Source of the DNA: Flavobacterium foetidum
Lineage (GTDB): Bacteria > Bacteroidota > Bacteroidia > Flavobacteriales > Flavobacteriaceae
NCBI RefSeq assembly: GCF_004634245.1
Contig: NZ_SJTF01000013.1
Coordinates: forward strand, 1-64,000
Direction: 5' to 3'
Length of the DNA stretch: 64,000 nt
A program made the translations under genes and the position numbers. The notes under the pieces were generated by a model, which saw nothing but the letters and a program-made list of their open reading frames with translations, was not told the DNA's origin and made no database searches. How positions within the stretch are numbered: the first letter of the stretch is position 1; each line of letters starts with the position of its first letter. Shown here piece after piece: positions 25,452 to 34,434 of the stretch.

Positions 25452-28352
25452 TTAAGAATTCAGAATGTATTCTAAATTTGCCTCGATTTCATCGTTTATA
25501 TAACTTTCTTCAAGCAGTGAATCTGATAACAGTTTTTTGTTTTCCTGGAGTTTGATAATTTTTTCTTCGACCGTGTTTTTCGAAATAAAACGAATGACAT
25601 TCACCTTATTCAACTGGCCGATTCGGTGTGCTCTTGCTACCCCCTGCTTTTCTGCAAAAGGATTCCACCATGGATCCAAGAACAATACATAAGAAGCTTT
25701 TGTAATGTTCAGACCTACTCCACCTGCTTTGAGCGAAATAAAAAACAACAGCGGATTTTCTTTTTCCTGAAACATTTTGACTTGTTGTTCTCTTTTGTCT
25801 GAAGGTGTTTCACCCGTAATTTCGCAGAATTCTATTTTATTTTCCTTGCACCAGTCTGTATAAAAATTAAGATTGGTTACAAACGAACTGAAAATAATAG
25901 CCTTCTGCTTTCCTTTTACGAGACTTTCCAGATAATTGGTAACCGCAATATATTTTCCTGAATCAATTTCAGATTCTTGATCAATCATTTTCGGATGATT
26001 GCTCAACTGTCTTAATTTCATCAACGTATTAATAATGCTGATTTTGTCTGGACTAGAACCGTCAGTTTTAAGAAGCGAATTACGTGCTTTTGATTTTTCT
26101 TTCTCGTATAATTTTTCCTGTTCTGGATCCATGTCGCAATAATAAATCTGCTCGGTCAATTCTGGCAAATCTTTCAAAACCTGTTCTTTGGTTCTTCTTA
26201 GAATGTAAGGTTGGATAAGATTTTTTAATTCGCCCAAAACTTCTTCATTCTGCTTTTTCTCAATCGGATTTTTAAAATTTTCCATAAAGAAAGCATAACT
26301 GCCTAAAATATCCGGATTGATAAACTGCATCTGCGACCATAAATCGTCAAGCGAATTTTCTATTGGCGTACCACTCAAGGCAATTTTATGTCCTGTACTG
26401 ATTTTGTTTATCGCTTTAAAAATCTTTGAATTTTTGTTTTTGATGTATTGACTTTCGTCTAAAATCAGATATCGGAAATCGTATTTTTCTAAAATTGAAA
26501 TATCACGATGAATAATGCTATAACTTGTAAATATCAAATCGGTCGAATCTAATCGGCTGATAAGCTGTTTTCTGTCGTTGCCAACATATTGTATTTTCGA
26601 AAAATGAGGCGTAAATTTCACCGCTTCATTAAACCAGTTAAAGACCAAAGAAGAAGGCAATACAATCAGCGCTTTCAGAGGCTCTCTCTCAATGGTGGTT
26701 TCATTAGCAAACAAGTCAAAATTGGTGGTTTTAGTAGTAAAACCTAATTGTTCCTGTACAGAAACAAGAACCGCCAAGGTCTGCAACGTTTTACCAAGTC
26801 CCATATCATCGGCAAGACAAGCGCCAAGATTGGAATTAAAATGCCCTAAGAGCCATTTAACTCCATCGATTTGATATGGCCTTAAAGTAGCTTTCAGTAA
26901 ATCTGACGCGGTGTATTCGGCATGAGAAATTACGTCATTATCAATTTCTGAAATTCCATCCAATGCGGTAAAATTGCTTTTACGCAATAAAAGAGTTCCG
27001 TTTTCTGTTTTCGCCAATTTTGCCAGCGAACCGTATTTGCTGAACCATTCTAGGGGAATCAGGAAATAATTTCCGTCGGGCAAAGCAAAAAGCCTTTCTT
27101 TGCTTTTAATGTTTGGAATAATTTCGCTGAAATTAATCTTATAATCGCCGATGGTAATGATGATTTTAATATCAAACCAATCACCATTAGTATCTTTTGA
27201 AGCCGAAATACTATACCCCTCAGTAATGATTTCTTTGCTTTCGAGTTTTAGGTTCTGAATTGTAAATCCGGCGTTTTCGAGCTGTTGTTTATGGTCAATA
27301 ACAAACTGAAGTGTAGCATAAGGGTCTTCATTTTCTGTTTCAGAATTTAATCCGAACAGTTCGTTTTTAATTTTTGATAAACCAATTTCGTTTAATTTAT
27401 CGGTATACAAAACCTCATCTGCACTTCGCTTAAACTGGATTATTTTGGGTTCGTTAGCAATGCTGAAATCTACAAACGAATGTGTTTTCTTATTTTTAGA
27501 AGCGTCAAACTGGTAGCCGCTATAATCAAAATAAAGATTGAGGTAGTAGCAGTTTTTAAAAAAATCATAAACGGGCTGCATTGTGCACGATAAGATTTGG
27601 TCACGAAGTTCTACTTCAAAACCATCTGCTTCAATATCAATCTTTTTAGCTATCTCGGGAATAAAACTTTTGAAGTAATTGTCGACTAATTTCGAAGGAA
27701 TTTCGATTGATTTCTTCTTTAAAAACGGAGAAAGTTTTTTAGCGTTAAGCTCTTTTAATTGCCCTAGTTTTTTATCGATAATTAACCAGCCAGGTTCGTC
27801 AAGAAGAATTTCGACATTTTTGTCCATTGGCAGAAATATCGTTTCGTTTTCTTTTAAGGAAAGAGTATAAGTAATTCCTTCTTCATGTTTTGAAAAGTAA
27901 ATCTGCGGTTCAAATTCTAGAGGTGTTATACCGACTTTTGAACGGTAAAAATCTTTTTCAGGTCCGAGATTAAAAGACAATGGAAATTGTTCCTGTACAA
28001 TCAAGCTGTAAAAAGAACTCAAATGGAATTTTAGATGCTGACGAATCGCAAATTCAATTTTAGAATCTTTCTGCAGATCAGCAATTGTTTTTGCAGATTT
28101 TATTTTTGCACTGAATTTCTTAAAAATGAATTCAGGTTTTAAAGACTCGCACGCGTTCAGTATTTTTTTTGAGTTAGAATCTAAGTTGTCCAACACAATT
28201 CCGAAGCTTTGCATTACGTCAGGACTTGCTTTTTTGTCTAGATATTTAATTTCATCAGTACTCTCAACTATATAGGCGGTTGGGATATAAGTGCTGAGGT
28301 TTTTCTCAAAACTGATGTCGAAGCAAAATTGAAATGATTTTGTAGGTTCCAA
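25452..28352 (-). CDS. SNF2-family DEAD/DEAH box helicase
   Basis: This 966-residue protein has an N-terminal region of about 480 residues of Bacteroidota type (low similarity, many beta strands), then a SNF2 ATPase: Walker A in ADDMGLGKT (514-522), ILDESQYIKN (motif II as DESQ), SGTPIENSLDDLW (motif III), and the C-terminal helicase lobe with IIFSSFV, GVGLNITKAS and ARAHRIGQ (motif VI). SNF2 proteins move along double-stranded nucleic acid and remodel bound proteins; the bacterial relative RapA recycles RNA polymerase. Which target this one has is unknown. It starts after a terminator hairpin and precedes the plug gene by about 85 bp. Confidence 0.9.
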   Translation of the reverse strand: MEPTKSFQFCFDISFEKNLSTYIPTAYIVESTDEIKYLDKKASPDVMQSFGIVLDNLDSNSKKILNACESLKPEFIFKKFSAKIKSAKTIADLQKDSKIEFAIRQHLKFHLSSFYSLIVQEQFPLSFNLGPEKDFYRSKVGITPLEFEPQIYFSKHEEGITYTLSLKENETIFLPMDKNVEILLDEPGWLIIDKKLGQLKELNAKKLSPFLKKKSIEIPSKLVDNYFKSFIPEIAKKIDIEADGFEVELRDQILSCTMQPVYDFFKNCYYLNLYFDYSGYQFDASKNKKTHSFVDFSIANEPKIIQFKRSADEVLYTDKLNEIGLSKIKNELFGLNSETENEDPYATLQFVIDHKQQLENAGFTIQNLKLESKEIITEGYSISASKDTNGDWFDIKIIITIGDYKINFSEIIPNIKSKERLFALPDGNYFLIPLEWFSKYGSLAKLAKTENGTLLLRKSNFTALDGISEIDNDVISHAEYTASDLLKATLRPYQIDGVKWLLGHFNSNLGACLADDMGLGKTLQTLAVLVSVQEQLGFTTKTTNFDLFANETTIEREPLKALIVLPSSLVFNWFNEAVKFTPHFSKIQYVGNDRKQLISRLDSTDLIFTSYSIIHRDISILEKYDFRYLILDESQYIKNKNSKIFKAINKISTGHKIALSGTPIENSLDDLWSQMQFINPDILGSYAFFMENFKNPIEKKQNEEVLGELKNLIQPYILRRTKEQVLKDLPELTEQIYYCDMDPEQEKLYEKEKSKARNSLLKTDGSSPDKISIINTLMKLRQLSNHPKMIDQESEIDSGKYIAVTNYLESLVKGKQKAIIFSSFVTNLNFYTDWCKENKIEFCEITGETPSDKREQQVKMFQEKENPLLFFISLKAGGVGLNITKASYVLFLDPWWNPFAEKQGVARAHRIGQLNKVNVIRFISKNTVEEKIIKLQENKKLLSDSLLEESYINDEIEANLEYILNS

Positions 28353-28400
28353 GATTTAGGGATTTGGTTAGGCTTGTATTTTGAGAATTAGGCTAAAAAG

Positions 28401-28440
28401 TAAAAAGTTTTCAAAATAGGGAGATTCTGAAAACTTTTTA
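28401..28440 (-). terminator. Terminator of the methyltransferase gene
   Basis: A perfect 13-bp inverted repeat (28401-28413 with 28428-28440) is followed on the minus strand by ACTTTTTAG, about 30 bp past the stop. Confidence 0.75.
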
Positions 28441-28472
28441 AATGAACTGGTATCACTTATATGGTGAAAAAA

Positions 28473-29246
28473 TTAGTTTTCTGGTTTAAAACAAAGCGGA
28501 ATAATTTCGCCTTTTGCTAAACAGTATTTTTCGACCAATTCTGGTGCTATTTTGTTGGTGTAATCTTCTTCGATTACGATAAAACCAATGCTTCTTAGTT
28601 TGTCGAAATAGTCGCGTCCGTAAATGCGTACATGGTCATATTGGCCAAATATTCTGGCGCGTTCTTTTTGGTCTGTAATAGAATCATCGGCAAAAGTAAC
28701 TTCACGATTCAAATCCTGCGGAATTTGTAGAACGGCCATTCCGCCCGGTTTCAAAACACGAAATAATTCCTGCATTGCTTTGGTGTCGTCTGGAATATGT
28801 TCTAAAACGTGATTACACAAAATCACATCATATTGGTTGTCTTTAAATGGCAGGTTGCAGATGTCTGCTTTTACGTCTGCCAAAGGAGAAAACAAATCGG
28901 TTGTGGTATAATCCAAATTTTTCTGTTGGCGGAATCTTTTGTAAAAAGCCTGTTCTGGAGCAAAATGAAGCACTTTTTTAGGTGCTGTAAAAAAATCCGT
29001 CTGATCGTTTAGATACAGCCATAACAATCGATGTCTTTCTAATGAAAGCGTACTTGGCGAAAGCACATTATTACGTTGTTTTCCGTATCCGTAAGGCAGA
29101 AAAGACCTAAAGCTTTTTCCATCGATAGGATCTGTAAATTTATCTCCCCTCAAAGAGAAAGCCAAAATAGGACGCGCCACATAACTCAAACGAATTAATA
29201 AGGGACGTGGAATTGTATTTAAAACTAACTTGAAAAGTTTCTTCAT
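28473..29246 (-). CDS. Class I SAM-dependent methyltransferase
   Basis: The 257-residue protein has a Methyltransf_11-type core: KVLHFAPEQAFYKRF (motif I region, with an unusual HFAPE in place of the glycine-rich loop), KADICNLPFKDNQYDVILCNHVLEHIPDD (motifs II-III region) and LKPGGMAVLQIP. The NHVLEHI signature is typical of small-molecule or lipid/sugar methyltransferases, some near cell-envelope genes. A basic N-terminal stretch (LNTIPRPLLIRLSYVARP) could touch the membrane. Substrate unknown. It ends in a hairpin terminator and is separated from map by a large palindromic repeat. Confidence 0.82.
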   Translation of the reverse strand: MKKLFKLVLNTIPRPLLIRLSYVARPILAFSLRGDKFTDPIDGKSFRSFLPYGYGKQRNNVLSPSTLSLERHRLLWLYLNDQTDFFTAPKKVLHFAPEQAFYKRFRQQKNLDYTTTDLFSPLADVKADICNLPFKDNQYDVILCNHVLEHIPDDTKAMQELFRVLKPGGMAVLQIPQDLNREVTFADDSITDQKERARIFGQYDHVRIYGRDYFDKLRSIGFIVIEEDYTNKIAPELVEKYCLAKGEIIPLCFKPEN

Positions 29247-29274
29247 GGGGCTATTTCAAAATATTTTTTGTTTT

Positions 29275-29349
29275 CCTGCAAGGTTTTCAAAACCTTGTAG
29301 GTATTTAGGTTTGAAAAAGACACCTACAAGGTTTTGAAAACCTTGCAGG
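29275..29349. repeat. 28-bp perfect inverted repeat, palindrome-within-palindrome
   Basis: Arms 29275-29302 and 29322-29349 are perfect reverse complements with a 19-bp loop. Each arm itself contains the near-palindrome AAGGTTTT-N-AAAACCTT. It sits between map and the methyltransferase gene. The minus strand lacks a T run after it, so a classic terminator is unlikely. A related palindrome is at 35535-35561. Confidence 0.85.
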
Positions 29350-29387
29350 AGTTCGATTTTTTTTAGGTTTTTGAATCTCGGCTATAA

Positions 29388-30206
29388 TTACAATACTAAA
29401 GGCACTTGTCTAAATTCATCTTCTTCATTGCTTTCGATTCCTAAAGCTTTGTAGATGTATTGAAAAGTAGATAGCAATTCTGGTTTTCCGTCGATCAAGG
29501 CTACATCATGTTCAAAATGCGCGCTTGGTTTTCCGTCTGCAGTCAAAATTGTCCAGCCGTCTTTTAATTGTTTGATGTTTTTTGTCCCCATATTGATCAT
29601 AGGCTCAATGGCAACCACCATACCTTCTACAAAAAGTTTTCCTCTTCCTTTTTTACCGTAGTTTGGCATTTCAGGTGCTTCGTGCATTTTTTGCCCCAAT
29701 CCATGACCTACAAGTTCACGAACCACTCCGTAACCGTGAGATTCGGTATATTTCTGAATTGCATTTCCAACATCTTCAACGCGGTTTCCGGCTTTAAATT
29801 CGCGAATACCAACATATAGAGATTCTTTGGTTACTCTTAAAAGTTTTTTTACTTCAGGAGCAACTTCGCCGATTTCAAAACTATAAGCGTGGTCTCCGTG
29901 GTATCCATTTTTGAATGCGCCACAGTCTACAGAAATCACATCACCGTTTTTTAGAGGAATATTATTCGGTATTCCGTGCACCACCTGAGCATTCGGGCTC
30001 ATGCATAAAGAATTCGGAAAATCGTATAATCCTAGAAAACTAGGAACTGCGCCGTGATCACGAATAAATTCTTCGGCTAATTTGTCAAGATATAATGTGG
30101 TAACTCCTTCCTTAATTTCAGAAGCAATCATTCCTAATGTTTTTGATACGATTAAGGCACTTTCGCGCATTAATTCGATTTCCTCTCTGGTTTTCGGGAT
30201 AATCAT
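29388..30206 (-). CDS. map: Methionine aminopeptidase type I
   Basis: I take ATG 30206 (272 residues, MIIPKTREEIELM), the normal family start. The frame extends to a TTG at 30230, but that codon is the end of a TAnnTTTG box. The metal ligands of the pita-bread fold are visible: Asp in SVDCGAF, Asp in YHGDHAYSF, His in LVGHGLGQKMHE, Glu in AIEPMI and Glu in AHFEHDV. The enzyme removes the initiator methionine from nascent proteins and is essential in most bacteria. It is often within ribosomal operons elsewhere; here it stands alone. Confidence 0.96.
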   Translation of the reverse strand: MIIPKTREEIELMRESALIVSKTLGMIASEIKEGVTTLYLDKLAEEFIRDHGAVPSFLGLYDFPNSLCMSPNAQVVHGIPNNIPLKNGDVISVDCGAFKNGYHGDHAYSFEIGEVAPEVKKLLRVTKESLYVGIREFKAGNRVEDVGNAIQKYTESHGYGVVRELVGHGLGQKMHEAPEMPNYGKKGRGKLFVEGMVVAIEPMINMGTKNIKQLKDGWTILTADGKPSAHFEHDVALIDGKPELLSTFQYIYKALGIESNEEDEFRQVPLVL

Positions 30207-30227
30207 ATTTTTCAGATTTTCAGTTGG

Positions 30228-30235
30228 CAAAAGTA
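30228..30235 (-). promoter_or_regulatory. -7 box of map
   Basis: The minus strand reads TACTTTTG, 21 bp before ATG 30206, giving a leader of about 15 nt and excluding the TTG at 30230 as a start. Confidence 0.6.
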
Positions 30236-30417
30236 CAATTTTTATCTCATTTTTTATGTAAATTTTTTAGCACCGAATTGCGCTAATTAACACGAATTAC
30301 AATTTAAGACAATTACTAAAAACCATACAATTAGTACTAATTCTTGCAAATCGCAGCAGACTTTTGATTTAGTATCTCATAAAAAAGCCTTAAATTAGTA
30401 AGTAAAAAAAAATAATC

Positions 30418-31671
30418 ATGGAAACTTCTATAAATCAAGATACAGTCAAATTAAAGGCGCTGCGCAGAATGAAGCGCAATGCTTTGGCACTTCTAGGAAT
30501 TGCCGTGCTTCTTTTCATAATTGCAATTTATTACAAAATTCCGATGTTACAGGCTTTTAGCGAAGCAGCAATGGTGGGCGGTATTGCCGATTGGTTTGCC
30601 GTTGTGGCATTATTTCGTCATCCGCTAGGAATTCCGATTTGGCATACAGCTATTATTCCGACCAAAAAGAATGAAATCGGCGAAAATCTTGGAAATTTCG
30701 TTTCAGAAGAATTCTTGAATCGCGAAAAACTCGAAATCAAACTCGACGAATTCAATTTTGCCAACAAAGCTTCAGAGTGGCTTTCGAAAGAAGAAAATGC
30801 CGATAAAATTGCTAATGCCGTTGCCCTAAATATAATTCCGGGAATTTTAAGAACCATAAAAGACGAAGATGTCCGAAGATTTATTCAGGTCCAATTTAAG
30901 GAAAAAATAGAAGGAATAAATTTTGGAGACTGGGTTGCAATGGCGCTCGAACCTTTACAAAAAGGGAATGTAAAAGATGAGCTGCTGACTAATCTTTTGG
31001 AAGTAATGAGCGCCGAACTTACCAACAATAAAGATTTGATCAGAAAAAAAGTAAAGGCATCAACACCCTTTTTGAGTTTCGGACTTGCTGACAAAAGCAT
31101 TACTGAAGGTGTTTTTAACGGTCTTCAGGATTTTCTTCATGAAGCAAAAAATCCAGAAAGCGCCGTTCGAGTTAAAATAGATGAGTATGTAGCAAATTTT
31201 CTTGATAAAATAAAAAACTCCGAAGAAATGAGAATCAAAATCAATGATATGATTCTGGGTTTTGTCGGCAAAAAAGAAGTGCAGGATTATATTAACGGTA
31301 TTTGGGATGAAATAAAGTCATCTATAAACACAGATTTGAAAAAAGGAGATCATTCTTCTATCAAAAAAAGTGTCTCGAACTTGATTAAAGGTTTCGGAAC
31401 CGGAATTCAGGAAGATCCGATTATGATTGACAAAATCAATAGTTTTATTAAAAATGATTTGCTCTCTGTACTTTTAAACAACAAGAAGGTTATCGGAGAC
31501 CTTATCTCATCAACTGTAAAAAGCTGGGACGGAAAAGAAGTTTCGGAAAAGCTCGAACTCGAAATCGGCAAAGATCTTCAATACATCCGAATTAACGGAA
31601 CTCTGGTAGGAGGTTTTATCGGACTTGTGATTTATGGGGTTGAGCAATTATACCATTATTTTATTGTGTAA
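30418..31671 (+). CDS. DUF445 membrane protein (YjiN-like)
   Basis: The 417-residue protein has a hydrophobic helix near the N-terminus (about 22-42), then the family signature FSEAAMVGGIADWFAVVALFRHPLGIPI (about residues 47-74, here spread over positions rather than one motif), a long charged helical middle part, and a C-terminal membrane helix (about 397-412). DUF445 proteins such as E. coli YjiN are inner-membrane proteins of unknown function. The middle part probably forms an extended coiled structure between the two anchors. It is a single gene flanked by noncoding repeats on both sides. Confidence 0.88.
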   Translation: METSINQDTVKLKALRRMKRNALALLGIAVLLFIIAIYYKIPMLQAFSEAAMVGGIADWFAVVALFRHPLGIPIWHTAIIPTKKNEIGENLGNFVSEEFLNREKLEIKLDEFNFANKASEWLSKEENADKIANAVALNIIPGILRTIKDEDVRRFIQVQFKEKIEGINFGDWVAMALEPLQKGNVKDELLTNLLEVMSAELTNNKDLIRKKVKASTPFLSFGLADKSITEGVFNGLQDFLHEAKNPESAVRVKIDEYVANFLDKIKNSEEMRIKINDMILGFVGKKEVQDYINGIWDEIKSSINTDLKKGDHSSIKKSVSNLIKGFGTGIQEDPIMIDKINSFIKNDLLSVLLNNKKVIGDLISSTVKSWDGKEVSEKLELEIGKDLQYIRINGTLVGGFIGLVIYGVEQLYHYFIV

Positions 31672-31684
31672 TAAACTCAATCTT

Positions 31685-31770
31685 ATTTCGAGGGGAGAAA
31701 TCGAAAAGTATTCGCAAAGAAATCGCCAGTCTTTTTGCAGAATTTCTATTGCGATTTCTCCTTAATCGAT
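31685..31770. repeat. Dispersed hairpin element (GGAGAAATCG...CGATTTCTCC)
   Basis: GGAGAAATCG (31694-31703) and CGATTTCTCC (31752-31761) are perfect inverted repeats, with a weaker inner pair (CAAAGAAAT / ATTTCTATTG). The flanks TTTCGAGG and ATCGATACGACAAG resemble the ends of a common Flavobacteriaceae intergenic repeat with GAGATTTCTCC modules. It occupies the gap 31672-31883, which has no gene. Confidence 0.6.
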
Positions 31771-31883
31771 ACGACAAGTTCTATAACTAGTTTGTATTAA
31801 AACAAAATCTAGCAACAAAATAAATCTGTTTGATCTGAGAATAAATCTCATTTTATTTATCTTTACTCTTTAAATAAATTTAA

Positions 31884-32357
31884 ATGGAATCAAACAAAAA
31901 CATTCAAAAGTATGCCGCCATTGCAGGAATTTTTGTGTGTGCTTTTTTTCCATTTTTAATTTTTTCCGAAAGTCTTTTTATCGATTTATGCACTCAAATA
32001 TGCAATTTCGGAATATTCTGGAATCCAATTTTCTGGGGAATTCTATTTCCATTATTTATTGTTTTTCTATTTTGGAATACGGCCAAAAAAATCAGCCCTT
32101 CATTAAACGAATTAACCTATTTTACAGCTTGTTCTCGATTTTCTTTTAGGATAATTTCAAGAATTATAATATCTCTTTTGGCAATTTATATTATTGGCTT
32201 ATTTACTAATGGCATATCTGTTATATTAAGATCGCAAATTCCATATGTTATTTTGTTTTCAATGCTAATGATTTTATTTCTCTCATTCGTATTAATAATT
32301 CTAACTTTTATAAGCAGTTTAATAATTGTAAAAGCAAGCAAAACACCCAAAATTTAA
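31884..32357 (+). CDS. Hypothetical membrane protein
   Basis: I do not recognise this 157-residue protein. It is very hydrophobic, with four likely membrane helices (about 9-29, 42-64, 90-110 and 119-148), short loops, two Cys in DLCTQICN in the first outside loop, and a short basic tail. No catalytic motif is visible. The stop lies 10 bp before purT, so the two are probably cotranscribed, but purT function gives no hint. Codon use is like its neighbours. Confidence 0.65.
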   Translation: MESNKNIQKYAAIAGIFVCAFFPFLIFSESLFIDLCTQICNFGIFWNPIFWGILFPLFIVFLFWNTAKKISPSLNELTYFTACSRFSFRIISRIIISLLAIYIIGLFTNGISVILRSQIPYVILFSMLMILFLSFVLIILTFISSLIIVKASKTPKI

Positions 32358-32367
32358 ATCCAACAAA

Positions 32368-33528
32368 ATGAAAATACTACTTCTAGGCTCAGGCGAATTA
32401 GGTAAAGAATTTGTCATTGCCGCACAAAGAATCGGACAAACTATAATCGCAGTTGACAGTTACGAAAATGCACCAGCCATGCAAGTTGCACACGGTTTTG
32501 AAGTCATCAATATGTTAGATGGCGAGGCGCTTGACCGAATCGTAGCCAAACATCAACCTGATTTTATAGTTCCTGAAATAGAAGCCATCCGCACCGAACG
32601 TTTTTACGATTACGAAAAACAAGGCATCACTGTTGTTCCTTCAGCGAAAGCGGCAAACTTTACCATGAATCGCAAAGCCATTCGTGATTTAGCCGCAAAA
32701 GAATTAGGATTACGTACAGCAAAATACGAATACGGAACTTCAGCAGAAGAATTGCAAAAAGCCGTTCAGGAAGTTGGAATTCCATGCGTGGTAAAACCTT
32801 TAATGTCTTCTTCTGGAAAAGGACAATCAACCATCAAAACCGAAAGTGATATCGAAAAAGCATGGCAATATGCCGTTGCAGGTTCTCGTGGAGACGTAAT
32901 CGAAGTGATTGTAGAAGCTTTTGTAGACTTTCATTCAGAAATTACGCTTCTAACGATTACTCAAAATGACAATCCAACTTTGTTTTGCGCTCCAATTGGA
33001 CACAGACAAGAACGTGGCGATTATCAGGAAAGCTGGCAACCGGCTTTAGTTTCAGAAAAAGATTTATACGAGGCACAGGATATGGCCGAAAAAATTACCG
33101 AAGCACTTGGTGGTGCGGGACTTTTTGGTGTTGAATTTTTCCTGACAAATGAAGGCGTTTATTTCTCTGAACTTTCACCTCGACCGCACGATACCGGAAT
33201 GGTAACTTTGGCTGGAACGCAGAATTTCAACGAATTTGAATTGCATTTACGAGCGATTTTAAGTCTTCCAATTTTCGAAATTACTTTAGAAAAAGCTGGA
33301 GCAAGCGCTGTAATTTTAGCATCGGAAGATTCTGCAAATCCAACTTTCAGCGGAATCGAAAAGGTAGCCGCTTTACCCAAAACCGATTTCAGGATTTTCG
33401 GTAAACCAACTTCAAGACCCTACCGAAGAATGGGAGTTGTTTTAAGCCACGATACACTTTCGACTCCAATCAACGAAGTAACCGAACGCGCCAAAGAAAC
33501 GGCAAAATTAGTAACTGTAAATTCTTAA
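32368..33528 (+). CDS. purT: Formate-dependent phosphoribosylglycinamide formyltransferase
   Basis: The 386-residue ATP-grasp protein begins with MKILLLGSGELGKEFVIAAQ, the family N-terminal nucleotide-fold loop. It contains PEIEAIRTE, the ATP-grasp segment VVKPLMSSSGKGQS, SRGDVIEVIVE, and the catalytic EFFLTNEGVYFSELSPRPHD. PurT makes formyl-GAR from GAR, formate and ATP in purine synthesis, an alternative to folate-dependent PurN. It is followed after 2 bp by the DUF6370 gene and then by a Crp/Fnr-type gene, so an operon is likely. Confidence 0.95.
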   Translation: MKILLLGSGELGKEFVIAAQRIGQTIIAVDSYENAPAMQVAHGFEVINMLDGEALDRIVAKHQPDFIVPEIEAIRTERFYDYEKQGITVVPSAKAANFTMNRKAIRDLAAKELGLRTAKYEYGTSAEELQKAVQEVGIPCVVKPLMSSSGKGQSTIKTESDIEKAWQYAVAGSRGDVIEVIVEAFVDFHSEITLLTITQNDNPTLFCAPIGHRQERGDYQESWQPALVSEKDLYEAQDMAEKITEALGGAGLFGVEFFLTNEGVYFSELSPRPHDTGMVTLAGTQNFNEFELHLRAILSLPIFEITLEKAGASAVILASEDSANPTFSGIEKVAALPKTDFRIFGKPTSRPYRRMGVVLSHDTLSTPINEVTERAKETAKLVTVNS

Positions 33529-33530
33529 CC

Positions 33531-33851
33531 ATGAAAAATATTTTATTGGCAACTTTCCTTTTTATTGGAATCGCCTTACAAGCACAGGACAAAAAGAAAT
33601 TTGACAAACCAACAATCGTTGAAGCTTCTTGCGGAGAATGCCAATTTGGAATGAAAGGCAAAAGCTGTGATTTGGCCGTTCGTATTGACGGAAAAAGCTA
33701 TTTTGTTGACGGAACAAAAATTGACGAACATGGAGACGCACATGCCGAAGACGGATTCTGCAATGCCATCAGAAAAGCTTCTGTAACAGGAGAAATAAAA
33801 GGACACCGATTTATCGCTACTTCATTCACTTTAATAGAAGATAAAAAATAA
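33531..33851 (+). CDS. DUF6370 small secreted protein
   Basis: The 106-residue product has a signal peptide (MKNILLATFLFIGIALQAQ). The mature protein of about 87 residues contains a four-cysteine pattern, ASCGECQFGMKGKSCDL and DGFCNAIRK, with HGDAHAEDGF between. It matches a small family I know from Flavobacterium as DUF6370. CxxC plus further Cys/His suggest a metal- or copper-binding or redox periplasmic protein, but that is inference. It is squeezed between purT (2-bp gap) and the regulator gene, whose ATG shares the last A of its stop codon. Confidence 0.75.
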   Translation: MKNILLATFLFIGIALQAQDKKKFDKPTIVEASCGECQFGMKGKSCDLAVRIDGKSYFVDGTKIDEHGDAHAEDGFCNAIRKASVTGEIKGHRFIATSFTLIEDKK

Positions 33852-34426
33852 TGGCATTAATTCTTGAAAACATTGCCAAACACGTTTCTCTGACACCAGA
33901 CGAGCAGGCGCTTTTTTTATCTAAATTAGAAACCAACACTTACAAAGCCAAAACGCTTTTACTAAACGCTGGCGAAGTCTGCAAACATTCTTACTTTGTA
34001 AATTCTGGTATTTTAAGAAGTTTCAACATCAACGATAATATTGTAGAACATGTTCTTTCATTTGCCTGTGAAGGCTGGTGGATGAGCGATATGTACAGTT
34101 ATTTTTCGCAAAAACCGGGACAGCTTTTTATTGAAGTTCTCGAAGAAGCAGAAGTTGTTTCTTTATCCAAAGAAAATCAGGAACAATTGTATCTTGAAAT
34201 TCCGAAACTGGAACGTTTTTTCCGGATTTTAATTGAGAATTCATTAGTAGCGAATCAACAACGATTAATGGATAACTTGAGCTTACCTGCGGAAGAACGT
34301 TTTGAGAAATTCACTAAAAAATACGGAACCTTGGCTCATAAAGTTCCTCAAAAACAAATCGCTTCTTTCATTGGAGTTACACCTGAATTTTTCAGTAAAA
34401 TGAAAGCTAGGCTTTTGAAGAAATAA
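33851..34426 (+). CDS. Crp/Fnr family transcriptional regulator
   Basis: The 191-residue protein has an N-terminal cyclic-nucleotide-binding-like beta roll (about 15-120, with KTLLLNAGEVCKHSYFVNSGILRSF) and a C-terminal helix-turn-helix with VPQKQIASFIGVTPEFFSKMK (about 163-183). This short Bacteroidota subgroup usually lacks the residues that bind cAMP; I see no typical cAMP Arg/Ser pair, and no FNR cysteine set. The start overlaps the upstream stop by one base. It lies just before the pirin and yceI genes, which share a palindromic operator, and is the best local candidate for the protein that binds it. Confidence 0.85.
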   Translation: MALILENIAKHVSLTPDEQALFLSKLETNTYKAKTLLLNAGEVCKHSYFVNSGILRSFNINDNIVEHVLSFACEGWWMSDMYSYFSQKPGQLFIEVLEEAEVVSLSKENQEQLYLEIPKLERFFRILIENSLVANQQRLMDNLSLPAEERFEKFTKKYGTLAHKVPQKQIASFIGVTPEFFSKMKARLLKK

Positions 34427-34434
34427 GTTTTTTT

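Noticed and set aside
29275..29349. Intrinsic terminator for map
   Set aside because: On the minus strand the stem is followed by A-rich, not T-rich, sequence.
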